Assembly: GCA_000231825.2 (NCBI GenBank)
Contig: JH720353.1
Location: 429,993 to 493,992, forward strand
Length of the DNA: 64,000 bases
Reading direction: 5' to 3'
Origin: Tetrahymena elliotti 4EA
Lineage: Eukaryota > Ciliophora > Oligohymenophorea > Hymenostomatida > Tetrahymenidae
A model generated the notes under the pieces. That model worked only from the letters and a program-made list of their open reading frames with translations. It searched no databases and was not told where the DNA came from. Below, one piece after another: positions 23,899 to 36,690 of the stretch. The translations under genes and the position numbers were made by a program. Each line of letters starts with the position of its first letter. Within the stretch, counting starts at the first letter, position 1.

Positions 23899-26800
23899 AA
23901 TAAAACAACCAAAACAAAACTCAATAAATATAACTAAATTAAAGTATCTATACAATTAAAACCTTAAATTTATAAATTTGTCCATTAATTCTAATGTAGA
24001 ATTTATATTAAATTTCATGTAATCTAATCTTTCACAAAATTATTTTAAACTTCTGTAATATCTTAACTCCTGTTTCATATTAAATTTTCATCACAATTAT
24101 TTTGAAATTAAAGAATAGATTCATTGTAATTAATTAGTTTTTGTTAGTAAAATTAAGTAACAAAATAAACTAATTTATTAAAAATTCGCTTCATAGAAGT
24201 TGAAAAATCTTTTATAATTTTTCTTTTTAAACAAAAATGCTTTGCTCACTATTTTAAAATACTTTCTAAAAAAGAGTAAAAAGAAACAAAAAAAATCTAA
24301 CAAATCTTGTTTATAGACAGCTTTTGAGTGTAGTAATTATGATTATCGCTTTTCAGTCATTTTTTTTGAAAATGAGTCAGTAAAAATCTACAAAACCTAA
24401 CAAAACTTAAAGAAAAATTTCTCAAAATAAAGTTAACTGAGATAGGGAAAAAGTAATATTGATAATTTAAACTTTAAACAGTATGTTTTTTATTAGGATT
24501 TAGACAAAAAGTGTTACAACAAATATTGGAAAATTGTTTAGCTATTTTAATGTAATTAGAAGATATTATTAGATAAGTCAAATATATCCAGAGAAAAATT
24601 TAAGTAAGCAAATATATTAAAAGCATGAATAGATTTTAGTATTCCACTTATTTTAAATTTTAGATTTTAGAAAGTGTTTTTTCGATTACATTTTAAAGTT
24701 TTTGATTAATTATTTAACAAAAACTATAAATAACGCTTAATATGAGAAGTATGTTTATTATTTTAGAATAGGGTGGGGTCAAATCTTTAATATTAAATAA
24801 TTTTTCAATGATCAAGCCTAATGATATTTATATGGAAAATTTAAAAGGCTCTTACTTTTCAAAAGTAATATTTTTACAGAAATTTTACAGAAAGAGTAAA
24901 AAATGATTGTATTTTTAACTTGAGATATCATCATGTTAGATAAATATTACATATTTGCATTATAATCAGACAGTATTATTGAATCATTCAAATGCCAAGG
25001 AAAATTTAAAAGAAGCTTTCAAATTTAAAAAAATAAATATGATATTTTTTATAAACTTTTTTCAAAAAAAAATCCTCGATATTTTCTTGTTAAATTTTAA
25101 AAAATTCAAAATAACCTAATAAAAAAAAAGGCTTGTAAACTCTTTATCCAAGTTTTAAAAATTGAAATTTGCAGTTTGGTTTTTAAATTTTACATCTTTC
25201 ATATCTTTAGAGTTATAACAAAATTTAAGATTATAATTTTTAATTGTTTAAGCAACTTTAATTTATAAGCTGCTATCAATTTTAAACAATAATATTTCAT
25301 TTAGAATATAATTCCAACAAATAATGACGAAATTGATTAATAGAATGTTTTTAGACAAATTAGTTCTTTTTTATCATCAATAAAAAAAATGATAATGATT
25401 AAGAGCTTTAAGCCTGAATAATGAAACATTTTTTTTCGTTTTAAGAACCTAGATAAGATTAACCATTGAAAATGAGTATGAATAAATCAATAAATTTAAC
25501 ATGAAGCTTCATGAAATATTTAAATAATAAAAATTAGATGTGTAAATGTTGTTTTTAAATTTTTAAATTAGTGATAAAATTAATATGTGGATACACTTTT
25601 TAATAATTCACAAAATTTAAATATGTGTATCCTCTGAAAGGTTAATTTTTGGTGAAGATTATAAATTCTTAATTTTGATCAACTCCACTTCTCTAAAATA
25701 GAAGCATTAATACAAAGAAAGCACTCTTCCAATATCTAAAATTCTTTTCACAATTTAACACATATTAATTCTTGTTTTATTTAAATAAATATGCCTTTAT
25801 TTTACTCTTTCTAAAATTCACCTTTTTTTTTATCTCAAAATATCTGAATTTTACTTATCTTTCTGTTAAATGTTTTAATTAAACTTAAAATATTGTATTA
25901 TTTATAAAAAAAAACTTTTCAAACTTCTATTTCAAATAAGGTAAGATAAGTTTTTCTAGGATATATTGTATTTTCTTTAATTTTTTTTAATGATATATGA
26001 TATGAATAAGGCTAAGTAATCCTTTGAAATTTACCTAAAAAAAATAAAGCCATAATTAATTTTATTTAAATTCTAAAAAGTTCATTTCAATATTAAATTA
26101 AGCCAATTAGAGCTTTTAAGAAATGTCTTTGAGGTTTGCTAAAATTTTGAATTAAAACATAATTCTTGTAAAATTTATTTAAAGCTTAAAAAATATATTT
26201 TCTCTAATTTCTTTTAAAAATATTCATAAACTGTTTTTATGAAGACCAAAATTAATTTCATCATTTGTATCAATCCTTAATGTTAGTAAGGAATAATGGA
26301 AATTATTTTTTTATTATTTTTTATTAAATGTTTAGTTATTTAATCAATTTAATTTAATTAACTCATTTTTTACAAAATCTAATTAATTTTTTCTAAAAAA
26401 AATATTAAAATAAATGACCTGAATAAAAATTATTTTTCTTTTTTTGAGTGCATATTTGCTTTTTAACCCATTCATCATCTCATTTTTTTTAATTTTTACT
26501 GCTAAAATATTCAAAGTTAACTATTTATAATTTTACAATCTTATAAACTTCTTTCACTCTTTGTTATATAAGTGATAGAGAGCAATTTATTTTTTCTTAA
26601 AATAAAAAAATTTATTAATAAAATAAATTTAAAATGACAATAAGAATTGACAGACTTTATTCGAAAATTTATAAAATAGAATGAAGTATTTTTAGGTTAA
26701 AAAGAGTGAGTAATATTTATTCTACAATTAAATAATAAAGGATTCCAAGTGAAAACATTTTCATACTTTATTACTATTTATTTGATTTGAAAATAAAAAA

Positions 26801-26985
26801 TCCAAGTTAAATTGAAAAAATAATTAATAGAAAAATGAAATAGTAGAATGATTTCAAATTGAAAATATATCTATATTTTTATTATTAGAATTATGATACT
26901 GTTTTTGTATTTAAATTTTAGATATTTTCTGATACAAAAAACTTGTGAACAAATTATTTAATTTAATAAGTTTTTATTTTTAATA

Positions 26986-28012
26986 ATGGATTAGGAAAAC
27001 AGAGGCATAAATTAAGATATTAAATATATTAAGTTAAATAATGGCTATAAAATGCCACTTTTAGGTTTAGGAACTCAGCCTTATGACATAGTAACTAGAG
27101 TGACAGCTGAAGAAATGACACCTCTTCTTTCATCTGCTCTCGATTTTGGCTACAGAAACTTCGATACAGCAAAATAATATAGGAATGAAGTAGAAATAGG
27201 ATAAGCATTTTAGAACATATTTTAGTAGGGAAAATACAAAAGAGAAGATATTTTTATTACAACAAAGTTATTCCCTTTTAAAATTGAGAAAAAAATTAAA
27301 GAAATCGTTTAGAACTCTCTTGATTAGCTTTAAACTAGCTATATTGATCTATATTTAATTTAATGGAGTTTTACTCCTGTTTTGACTAATTTTGATGGAT
27401 CTGTAATAGTTAATCATAAACCAATTCATGAAGTATGGAAAGAATTGGAAGAGTGTGTAGAATTAGGTATGATAAGAAGTATTGGAGTTGCAAATTTTAA
27501 TTGCTAAATGATTCTTGATTTGTTGAGCTATGCAAAAATAAAACCAGTCGTAAATCAAATAGAAGTTACTCCATATCTTCCTTAAATTGACTTAATTAAT
27601 TTCCTAAAAAGATGTAAGATTGAAACTGTTGCTATATCACCTTTAGGTTTACTTTTATTTATTGTTTTACCATTTATCTTATTGTAAAATTGTATTTATA
27701 GGTAGAGCAGGTTGTTTTGAAAATACCCCAGAAGGAATGAAAATCAAACTGCTTGAAGAAGATATATTTAAATAAATAGGTTAAAAGCATAATAAAAGTG
27801 TAGTTTAAGTTATTTTAAGATGCTTAGTTTAAAGATAAATTATGATGATACCTAAAACAGCAAAGTTAGATAGATTAAAAGAAAATAGTTAAATATTTGA
27901 TTTTGAACTTACAGAAGAAGAAATGAATTAAATCTACTCATTAGAAAATGGAAGTAGAGCTATAAATTTAAAGCATTCCTAATGGTTTGGGTATGTACCA
28001 ATATTTGATTGA
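26986..28012 (+). CDS. Aldo-keto reductase family protein (catalytic His replaced by Gln)
   Basis: Exons 26986-27646 and 27702-28012 (55-nt intron) give 323 aa, the normal AKR length. The barrel order is clear: NNGYKMPLLGLGT, YRNFDTAKQYRNE with Asp60 and Tyr65 of the catalytic tetrad, FITTKLFPF with the lysine, IDLYLIQWSFTP, IRSIGVANFNC, KPVVNQIEVTPYLPQ, TVAISPLGRAG and the cofactor segment MMIPKTAKLDRLKEN. AKRs reduce aldehydes and ketones with NADPH. The fourth tetrad residue, the His of LIHWP, is Gln in LIQWS. In other AKRs changes here shift substrate class (Glu in 5-beta-reductases) or lower activity. The WPxP turn is also altered. The protein is probably cytosolic; its substrate is unknown. 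Confidence 0.9.
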
Positions 28013-29017
28013 CCAAAAAATATTAAAAGAATATATAATCTTTTAGAATAAGATTTTTCCTTTTTTTTATATTATGTACCTAATTGAATGAATGAATTTT
28101 TGAAATTCTATGATAATATTTATTTTTTAGGTTTTATTAAATTTTACAGTGTTTAAGTTTAAACATTTCTTTCTACATTTAAGCTTTAGGTCTTTAATTA
28201 AGATTCTTTTTTTATGTATAAAACATATAAAATATATTATGCAATGATTTTAAGTAAAAATAACTTTAAAAAAGATTAATTATTTAGCAAAATAGATAAA
28301 TTTTTCTAAAAGATCTTACTAAAAGATTTTGATAATAAGAAAATATTTTATAAAATAACAGAAAAGATCTTTATTGACTGAAAAATATCTTAGTCAATTA
28401 TTATTTGAATAATAAAATATTTAATTTTTGAGTGTTAATATACTCCATTTTATATTATTATTAATTATCCTTATTTAAAATTTCATGGTTAAATTTCTAA
28501 AGCTAAAAAACAAAACAAAAAATGGTTATTAAATGTCTGATTCTGAAAAATATTTGTTTTTTGTGATAAATTTTTGGAGAAAACAAAGAAAATAAGTCAA
28601 TCTTCTTCTTCAAAATAACAAATTTAGGTAATTAAAATAAAATAGAAAAAACATTAATTATTTTTAAAATATAATATTGATCAATGAAAATCTAGCTCAT
28701 AGCTCAGTGATTGTTTACAAAATATCAGTGTTGTTTGCAAAAATACAAAATCTTTTGTCTATTTTAGTTTTATTAAAAATTTTCATTTAATTTAATATAA
28801 AATAATATTTTGTTGTAATCTAAAAAGTTAATTTAAAATATTTGGATTTTATTCATGCTTTATTTATTATTCTTTTTGCAGAAATACTTTTAGTTATTCT
28901 TCAAATATAAATGATATTTATAAAATAGTTTATTAACATTCATGAAATTTATGAAAATATAAAATTTTTAATTTCTTAGATTTTGGGAGAAAATCAGATT
29001 GTGGAATCTGAATCAAA
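28013..29017. other. Intergenic between convergent genes, 1 kb
   Basis: It lies between the 3' ends of the aldo-keto reductase (+) and the histidine kinase (-). A/T-rich with no coding or RNA signal seen. Confidence 0.55.
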
Positions 29018-32000
29018 TCAAAGTTAAATTTAGTTTAAAGATGGTATTTTATTATATTTTTTGAGACATAATTAGAGGTTTTCTAGAGAGAGAGGATGGA
29101 AGAACAAGGCAAGTGCTCCTACTTATTCAGCCATGTCAAGATATGTTTAGTTTATTTCTTTGGAAACTAAAATGACTGGAGTATTTTAGCTGTTTGGTAA
29201 TTAAGATATATACTTTTTCATTTTTCTAACATCTAAGAATGAATCACCAGATTAAGTATTAATATTCATTATAATTAATTTATAATTAAAATCTGGGTTC
29301 GAGTATTGAACAGCGTCATTATCTGCATCAATAATCCTTTACAAAGCTATTTTACTATTTTGTGCTATATGTATTTCTATTTCTTACACTTTTGTTTAGA
29401 GTAAGTTTATGAGTGTATTGATGTCATCTTACTCGTCATTAATAATCAAAATACGAGAGTATTTTAGGAATCTTTTAAGATCTTCAAGGAAATCCATTTC
29501 AAAAGTATCAGCAGTGCTCCTTATTTTAGACATTGTATTTGTTGTTTCTATATCACATTTAGATTTTAATTTATAGTCTTTGTGGATGTAATGGACATGT
29601 TAATCATTATCAAAATCTCTTTTCTCACCGATCTCTTCGGTTAAAAGACAAGCTGATTCAAAAATTGCTTATGGCTACTGATTTGATTAAAAATTCGGAT
29701 AATAAATTTAGGATTATTAATTAAGCATAAATTGCAATGAGGGTTGATGATTCCTTATCATTTAATTTTATCCTTACTATTCTTAATTATTAATTGTGCT
29801 TCCGCTGCTCTTTTTTTACATTTACTAGCCCTAATTTTTTGGGTTCAAATTTGTCAAAGTATTATTTTTTTAAAATTGAATTTATTGGACAGAATTTTAA
29901 AAATCTTAGTTGTTATAATTGTAAGCTTGGCTTTTTTTTACTACTTGTGAAGTAGAATGATCAATTTTTGTTTAAGATTTTCTATATTAATCAAAGAAGG
30001 CCTAGTTATTTTCCCTATTGAATGATATAAAATTAGTTCTACTATCAATCTATTTGTAGATCTATGAGTAGTTAGAATATATTTTGAACCTTATTTCAAC
30101 ATTCCCATCTTCATCTTATTTGACGAAAAACTTGGAAGGTCCTATTCTCTCTACTAAACCTTGACACAGCAATAACTAAAGATTTCTACCTATACATTTA
30201 ATTTAGAAAACAAAATTTAATATAGATAGATAAATAGATAAACATATAAATATTTTGCACAATAGGACTAAAATTAACTAATTAAATTATGAATTATAAG
30301 AATTTTACAAAAAATAAACTGTAATAAGATAGGAAAGGAATCAAAATCAAAATTTCTATTAATTTTAAATACCTGAAGTAAAGTCGTCATATTTGTTATC
30401 AAAAACTTAAAAGCTAGATTATAGCTATTAAATAATTTCCTTAGGTAAAAAAGATTCTGAATGTTAAATGATAAACTCAATTGTTTCTCTCTTGGTATCG
30501 TAGTAACTCACAAATAGTTTGATATTTCCTTCAGTAGTGTACTTGAGAGAAAGAGAAATAAGGTTTACAATAATCTATTTTAATCTCAGAAAATCTGAAT
30601 TAATTTTTTCTTATTGATCTATCAAACTATGGAATTCAAAATTAATACACCTCTCTTTCATCTATTCTTCAAAAATCAATGATACATCATTTTGTAACTA
30701 GTTCACAGTAAACCAATTCTTTTTTATATCGAGTGAAGAATTCACTATTCTAAAATAGTCAATAATGTCATTGACTATGAAATTTACTTACATACAATTC
30801 TATTTAGCAACGTATGTAGCATGCACATGGTCAATTTCAGGATTATTCAATGCGTCTGTTAAATGATAATATAAATTTAACCATTTGTAAACAATTTGAA
30901 TGGTAGCAAAAATTATTTCATGAAAAAAAGAGTTTTATTTTTTTTTAATAAAAATTTTGTATGAAGAGCTAAAATTATCAAGTATTTAGATAAACTAATA
31001 TTTTTCAAAAAAAATTCAGTGAGATATTAAGTAATTTAAAATCAAATCCATTAATATAGGATGGGATCTCATTTTTTGATAATTTCTAATGAAATTGGAA
31101 TAAAACATTTTATTTCAGCGAAAAATGTAAATGAGGTCAAAAAAAAAGAATTTTAATAAAAGATATTTGAAGATTTGAAGAATTGTTACAATTTTCAAAA
31201 ATCTTTTATATTTTTGAGATTTGATTTATCTTTGATTGAATCAGATTTGATTACACATTTTTTCAAGTAATTACAAAATATTAATTAAGGCAACCTTATT
31301 TAACTAAGAATATCTTCTAGATCCATTTCAAAAAAAATTTTTTCTTTCAAATCTTACTATAACTAAATTTATTTTACACAAGAACCTTAAAGAATTTAGC
31401 ATTGAATAATTAACACTCAAATCAATTATCTAAAATAAATTGTTTGATATTCGATTGCTTGTGAAAACTAAATAAATTTAATAATAGCCATTTTTTGCGA
31501 AATTATACTTTTGGTGCCTTAAATATTATAAGATAGATTGAAATTATAATAAAACAAAATGAAGTCTCTTGATTTTTTTGTCTACAAAAAAATTAAACAA
31601 AGAGAAAAATTATCTTTAGCGATAATCACTGACGTTACTTATTTTAGTGCCAGTAGAGATTACAATTAATCTTATTGTTTTAAATAAAAAATGAATTATT
31701 TATTATATTTTACCTATGCAATTCACGAGTTTACTAAGAGGCTGATTTATTTCATGTACTAGTGATTAAATAAGTTTTTCTTTTTGCAATTCCTTATATC
31801 TTTATTGATAGTACTTTTATTGCTCAGTAATATCTTTGACAACTCCCATAATTGAGGGAACTCCTTTAAATATACATGAAAAAAGCTATATGTTGTAATA
31901 TTTTATTTAATAACCTAAGCCGTTGTTAACTTATCTTTCGCAATTTTCAAGTTAAATTACTTCACCGATTTCAAAAAAATCTGAGTCTTCCCCGATTTCA

Positions 32001-33541
32001 TCAAAAAATTATAAAGTCGAATTTTAGAATTTCTTTTATGTTCTGCTTTATTATATCTTTTTTTAAAGGATTTCAGTCAGAGAGCATTTATAAAATTTTT
32101 TTTAGTATTTCAAATCATGATCTTGAAGGGGGCTGCTGCTTACCATCTGGTTAGAGCTATAAGATTGGTTATTAGAAAAGATGAATGGGTTTAGATTATT
32201 AATTCCCTTTCCATATAAAAATTATAAATTAGCGATGGACTTATTTTTATCTTAGTTTTATTAAGGTGATTCTTAAGAGAATTAGAGATCAATTGCTAAC
32301 TCAATTGGTAAGTGAACAGTAATTTTTTATATTTCTTACAAAAAGTAGTCAGTTTAATTCACTTTTTGATAAAATTCTTTTTAGCAAGCTAAATTTTAAA
32401 ATCTAAGAGGAAGATGTTCATCTTCATCAGAAGAAATTTTTCTTGAGTCAAATTATGTTTGGGAAAACTTATTAAATCTCTACTATTAATTGTCAATATT
32501 TCCAACTATTTTTTCGCTTTTAAATATTCCTTAAACGTCACTTCCTATTTCTTCTTAATGCATAAATTACAAATTTACTTTATTTCTTATAGAATTTTAA
32601 AAGAATTTCTTTTCAGATCTTTCAGATTCGAAATCTAAGTTTCTGCTTATTTATGAGGGCACTCCTGGTATTTCTTAATTTTTTTACTGGGTTTGTTACC
32701 CACCATCAAGGCTAGCACCTTTTGTATATTTATTGTTAGAATAATCTTACTTTTATTAATCTTATTTTTATCTTTAGACTTTTTCTTCTTAATCACTAAT
32801 ATCTTTATTTGAATTTTTAGCACCCATCCTATCTATACTAGGTCTACGCTTGCTATTAATCATAGAAATTTGAGACGGTTGTGTAATATTAATTACAAAT
32901 ACTGGGTCTTAAAAAGTTGTATCAAGAAACTTTTCCCAATTTATTAAGCTTTTTCTTTTTTAATATTATACTAGAAAATCTATCCGACTATCTTTTTCTT
33001 ATTTATATAAATTCAAAGCATAGCCTATTATTGCAAAGCTTGTAATTAGTGCTGCTACAATCTCTAATTCATAATATATATTTAAAAATATAGCATTAAC
33101 GGTCAAAGATATTATCTTTATAGTCCATTAAGAAGTAAAAAAGCAGTTAACCAATAATTAAAGCAATCCACCTATAAAATATAGATCCTACTTATAATTA
33201 TTAGTGATGCTCTCATTATATTAAGATGTTGATAAAAGTACTAGAGTGGCTAATACTGATCCTGATGATATAATAAATATAGCTTAATTTATGTAAAAGC
33301 GGTACTTGTTTATTGCTGCCTACAAAACAGTAGATACAAAATTCAAAATAACTAATGGTATAATTGAGTAGCTGAAATCAGAAACTATGAAAAGTATCCC
33401 ACAAATAATAAGTTGTATAATAAATGATATCACTAATTGCAAATGGCCATGAGAATACTTTTTTTATTAGAACTACTCAAAGCTATCACGCAGCTCTTGA
33501 GTCGAAAATTATAGTGTGAATAAATTGATAGGATTTTTCAT
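29018..33541 (-). CDS. Membrane hybrid histidine kinase with degenerate ATPase and receiver domains
   Basis: Exons, in reading order, are 33541-31714, 30855-30373 and 30189-29018, giving 1,160 aa. Residues about 33-195 hold five or six hydrophobic segments (for example ISFIIQLIICGILFIVSDF). A long polar linker leads to a phosphoacceptor helix, SLVHEINQPLSKLVNC (His596), and the second dimerisation helix VNDIIDYFRI. The ATPase region is recognisable from SDFLRLKQIIVNL but its N-box is NLISLSLKYT (Leu for the key Asn), the DxGxG box is replaced by QHSESF, and the GxGLG box reads GRNLQLLL. The C-terminal receiver (from RILIINDEQDD) has Asn1079 (IIMNIN) where the phosphorylated Asp should be, and His1135 where the conserved Lys should be. 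ATG 33541 follows an in-frame TGA. It is likely a signalling scaffold or pseudokinase, not an active phosphorelay. Confidence 0.85.
31195..31353 (-). other. Possible histidine-kinase relic inside the 858-nt intron
   Basis: Within the intron 30856-31713 one frame reads DLKEKIFFEMDLEDILSQ then IRLPQLIFCNYLKKCVI before a TGA. This resembles the kinase segment MKERCINFEF ... DFLRLKQIIVNLISLSLKYT of the same gene. It has no splice sites fitting the flanking exons. It may be a decayed internal exon duplication, or a chance match in A/T-rich sequence. Confidence 0.3.
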
Positions 33542-34709
33542 TTGACTTATTTGTTTTTAGAATCAATCAGTCTCTTATATTTTAATTAACTAGAAAGATT
33601 TATAATTTTTTCTTTTGTGCTTATTTTTGTTTTAATAGCCTTTATTGGTATATTTATTTTAATGGAATTTTAATTACAGGTCGCCTAACAATAAATTAAT
33701 GATTTGCTAAGATTATAAATCATTAAAATAACATCATTGAAAATGCTTCTTTGAAACTTTCATAAATTTGTTTTTTTAGTGAGTCGAAGATAGAATTTTT
33801 ATTTGTTTGTATGATTATTTTATCTATTTTAATAGTATTCATTTACCTGATATTTTTGATTAATTCATACATTCATCTTATTTCTGTAGGATATTTTAAT
33901 CTTAGTTTTTGCGAATCGGTTTTTACTTTTATTTTATCATTATCTTACTCCCTAAAATTACTGATATCCCTTTTCTTTTTTAGAATGCTTATAGATGAAT
34001 TTTAAGTTTGTAAGTTTTTTAATATCTTCACTATGAAATAATCTAAAATTTTTAGACACATATTTACTCATTAAAAATAATTGCTTAAAAATAAAGTTTT
34101 TAGATTAATTAATTTTAACGATAAAATTTTATTAAATTCAGTACAATAGTCAATCATCTTCCTCTACTATCTCGATAAACTCAACTGATATATTTTTTAA
34201 TTTGCTTTCTTTCCTATGCTATAGAAACAAATAAAATTAAATTTTTATTATTAATTAAAGTATTTTGGAAATCTTAATTAAGTATTTTGGAAATCTTAAT
34301 TTCAAAAAAATAATAAAAATATTTTAAAATTGTTTTCTTTTAAAATTAAAAAAAATATTTTTTAAAAATTTGATTAAATGAAGAAGTGATAAAAAAATTA
34401 CTATGATATAAATGCTATTATAATTAAAGATATTTTACAATTTTGCTTTAAGAGTCGCTTAAAAAAAAATGATTGCTTTCTTGCTTGAGAAAAAATAAAC
34501 TTAGGATAACCATAAACAATAATATTATCTATGTAATTATTTGTTATTATCGTTTTACTAACATTTTAAATTTGGAGTTAAAAAACGATTTTTAGGATTT
34601 TAATTCAACATTTTTGGAATGATTATTATTAAAGGAATATCTTGATCAATTTAATTAAATATTGAGAATAAACATTATTAAAAAGCTTTACATTTATTTA
34701 TTTAGAAAG
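33542..34709. other. Intergenic between divergent genes, 1.2 kb
   Basis: Shared 5' flank of the histidine kinase (-) and the MFS gene (+). A hydrophobic reading frame at 33811-34005 has no start context or family signature. A 19-nt near-perfect direct repeat (agtattttggaaatcttaa) sits at about 34259-34300. Otherwise nothing. Confidence 0.5.
34259..34300 (+). repeat. Short direct tandem repeat, 21-nt unit
   Basis: The unit agtattttggaaatcttaa plus two bases occurs twice in a row upstream of the MFS gene. Confidence 0.7.
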
Positions 34710-36140
34710 ATGATATAAAATTCTGATTAGTTAAGTTATTAATAGGCAAAATTTAAAGTTATCTACTTAAGCATCTCTTTTTTAATACTCTTTACAGCTT
34801 ATAGCTCAACTTAGAATATTATTGGAGTCCTATTTAAGGAGTAAGGATATGAATAACTTGGATTTACATCCTTGATATTTTTATATTTCACCTTTGCAAT
34901 ATCAACGCTTTTTGTTAATAGAATTATCAAAAGATGGTCATATAAAACTATTTTTAGCTTAAGTAGTATTGGATATACACTCTTGAATATAAGCGGTATA
35001 TGGGTAACATTATGTAAGCAAGAAGAAAAAAATGGTATTTGTTCAAATCATCTAATATACTCGATTACCTACCTTTTTTCAGCTTTTTGTGGTATGTCTG
35101 CCTCTACAATTTGGGTAGCTTAGGGAGTTTATATTGATTAGCTAAGTTCTCAGATACCTTAACATAAAGGATCATTATATGGCCTATTTTGGTCAATATT
35201 TTTAGTGAATAATATAATTAGTTGCTTAATGAGTGCTGTTATCATCAATTTTAGGAAACCTTTAGATTTCTTTATAGTAACAAGCTCATTAGGGATAATA
35301 GCAACAATATTCTTTACATTTATACCTTAACCAACAAATAAATAGGAGTAAAGCTAATAAGCTAGTAATCTTAGAGATGAAAGAGTTTTACAATAGAGAG
35401 AGCAATTAAAAAAAATTTTTTAGCTCATAGCTTCTAAAGATACAAGATCTTTGATGGTGTTCACATTTTTTTCAGGAGTTATTATGAGTTTTTGCTCTGG
35501 ATTTTTATCTGAGTTAGTTGAAGACTCTATAGGAGTAGATTAAATAAAAAAATATCTAGAAAGCTAAAAGTTGAGTTAGGTGTGTATTTGTTTAGCATTC
35601 TTTGAAGTTTTATCAGGAATTGTTTCACATAAGTTAGGAGATAAAATATCTCCTAATAAACTTGCTTCGTTTAGTTCATTAATTTCATTAATTGCTATAA
35701 TGCTTTCCTTTGTTGGACTTATCTCTCATAATTTCTTTTTTTGTTTCTTAATTGGAGCAACTTGGGGGTTTAGTGATGGATTATTTGAAAATCTTATGTC
35801 TATTATAGCCTCCAAGAGATTTAGTGGTTCTGTTTTCATATTTTAAGCAATTATATTTGTTTAAAATATAGGATTTTGCTTTTCCTAGCTCCTTTTTACT
35901 TTACTGGAATCTTACCCAATTTATATATATCCTATGATAGTTAATGTTTTAGCATTAATTACTCATGTAACTTTGCAATTTGAAGAAAAAATTGAAAATG
36001 AATCCAACAACAACTATGCCAAATAAGAATAAGAATACTCATTATTACCAGAAAAATTTGAAATAAATGAAAAGGATACTGATGAATTGGAAGGATTAGG
36101 AAACTTGATTACTCCTGATTACATGGAAACCAGGCTTTGA
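34710..36140 (+). CDS. UNC93-like major facilitator superfamily membrane protein
   Basis: A single exon of 476 aa. About eleven or twelve hydrophobic segments are visible, starting with YLSISFLILFTAY directly followed by SSTQNIIGVLFKEQG and LGFTSLIFLYFTFAIS, the hallmark opening of the UNC93 family. Later segments include FCGMSASTIWVAQGVYI, FFSGVIMSFCSGFLSEL, AFFEVLSGIVSHKLGDKI and FCFLIGATWGFSDGLFENL. A cytoplasmic loop of about 45 polar, Gln-rich residues separates the two six-helix halves, and the tail is acidic. In animals UNC93 members regulate potassium channels or chaperone Toll-like receptors; ciliates carry many copies of unknown role. No intron was found, so the frame can be read straight from ATG to TGA. 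Confidence 0.88.
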
Positions 36141-36690
36141 AGTTTAACTGAAAAAATACATAAATTATACTAAATTGCATTAAATTAAACAAAAACTAAA
36201 AAAATGATAAGTCTTTAAAGAGAAACTAAATTTTATTAAAATAATTATTTATTTTATTTCTTTGTAATCTTCAAAATAATTCTCATTATTCTACATATTT
36301 TTATACAATCTAAAAAATAAAATTTATTTTAACATCCTAAATAACTTCATTGAATTAAAAATATCATTTATGATTGCTAAAGACAATAAAATTAATTTTG
36401 AAATAAAAATTAACCTTTCATTGAAATTGATGATTTAAGTAGTTTCTTTAAATTATATCTCCAAAAACAAACAAATTAATTTAAGATTAGAATAAATAAA
36501 CTCTTTTGAAGCATAAAATGAAAACAAACAATGATTAAAATTTTTTTAATTCTAAATATTTGATTAAATAATTTTAAACCTTTAGACTGAATGAATAAAA
36601 AGACAGAAATTTACAGACTATTTATCTAATTGAATTAGTTTTATTTTTTTTATTTGATAAAAAATTAATTTAACATTTCAGAATTTTCTT
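36141..36690. other. Intergenic between convergent genes, 550 nt
   Basis: 3' flanks of the MFS gene (+) and the giant gene (-). A/T-rich with no coding signal. Confidence 0.6.

Larger units (their letters stand above)
23008..26985. other. Gene-free stretch, about 4 kb, with simple repeats
   Basis: The first 170 nt may still be coding sequence of the phosphatase gene. Beyond that there are AACT/ATCT (23526-23560) and AAAC (23875-23898) repeats and A/T-rich sequence without a protein-like frame. Its right end is the 5' flank of the aldo-keto reductase. Confidence 0.5.

Noticed and set aside
29285..29310. TΨC-like gggttcgag, possible tRNA
   Set aside because: No acceptor or anticodon arms pair around it, and the segment codes for the receiver domain on the minus strand.
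29744..29950. Plus-strand hydrophobic frame in the histidine kinase region
   Set aside because: Antisense of the Asn/Gln-rich linker in the third exon of the kinase gene.
30749..30791. Possible 43-nt intron in the histidine kinase beginning gtaagt
   Set aside because: Reading straight through keeps frame and gives the conserved VNDIIDYFRI helix, which splicing would remove.
33811..34005. Short hydrophobic frame between the kinase and MFS genes
   Set aside because: T-rich DNA gives Phe/Ile/Leu frames by chance; no homologous feature, and neither flanking gene splices to it.
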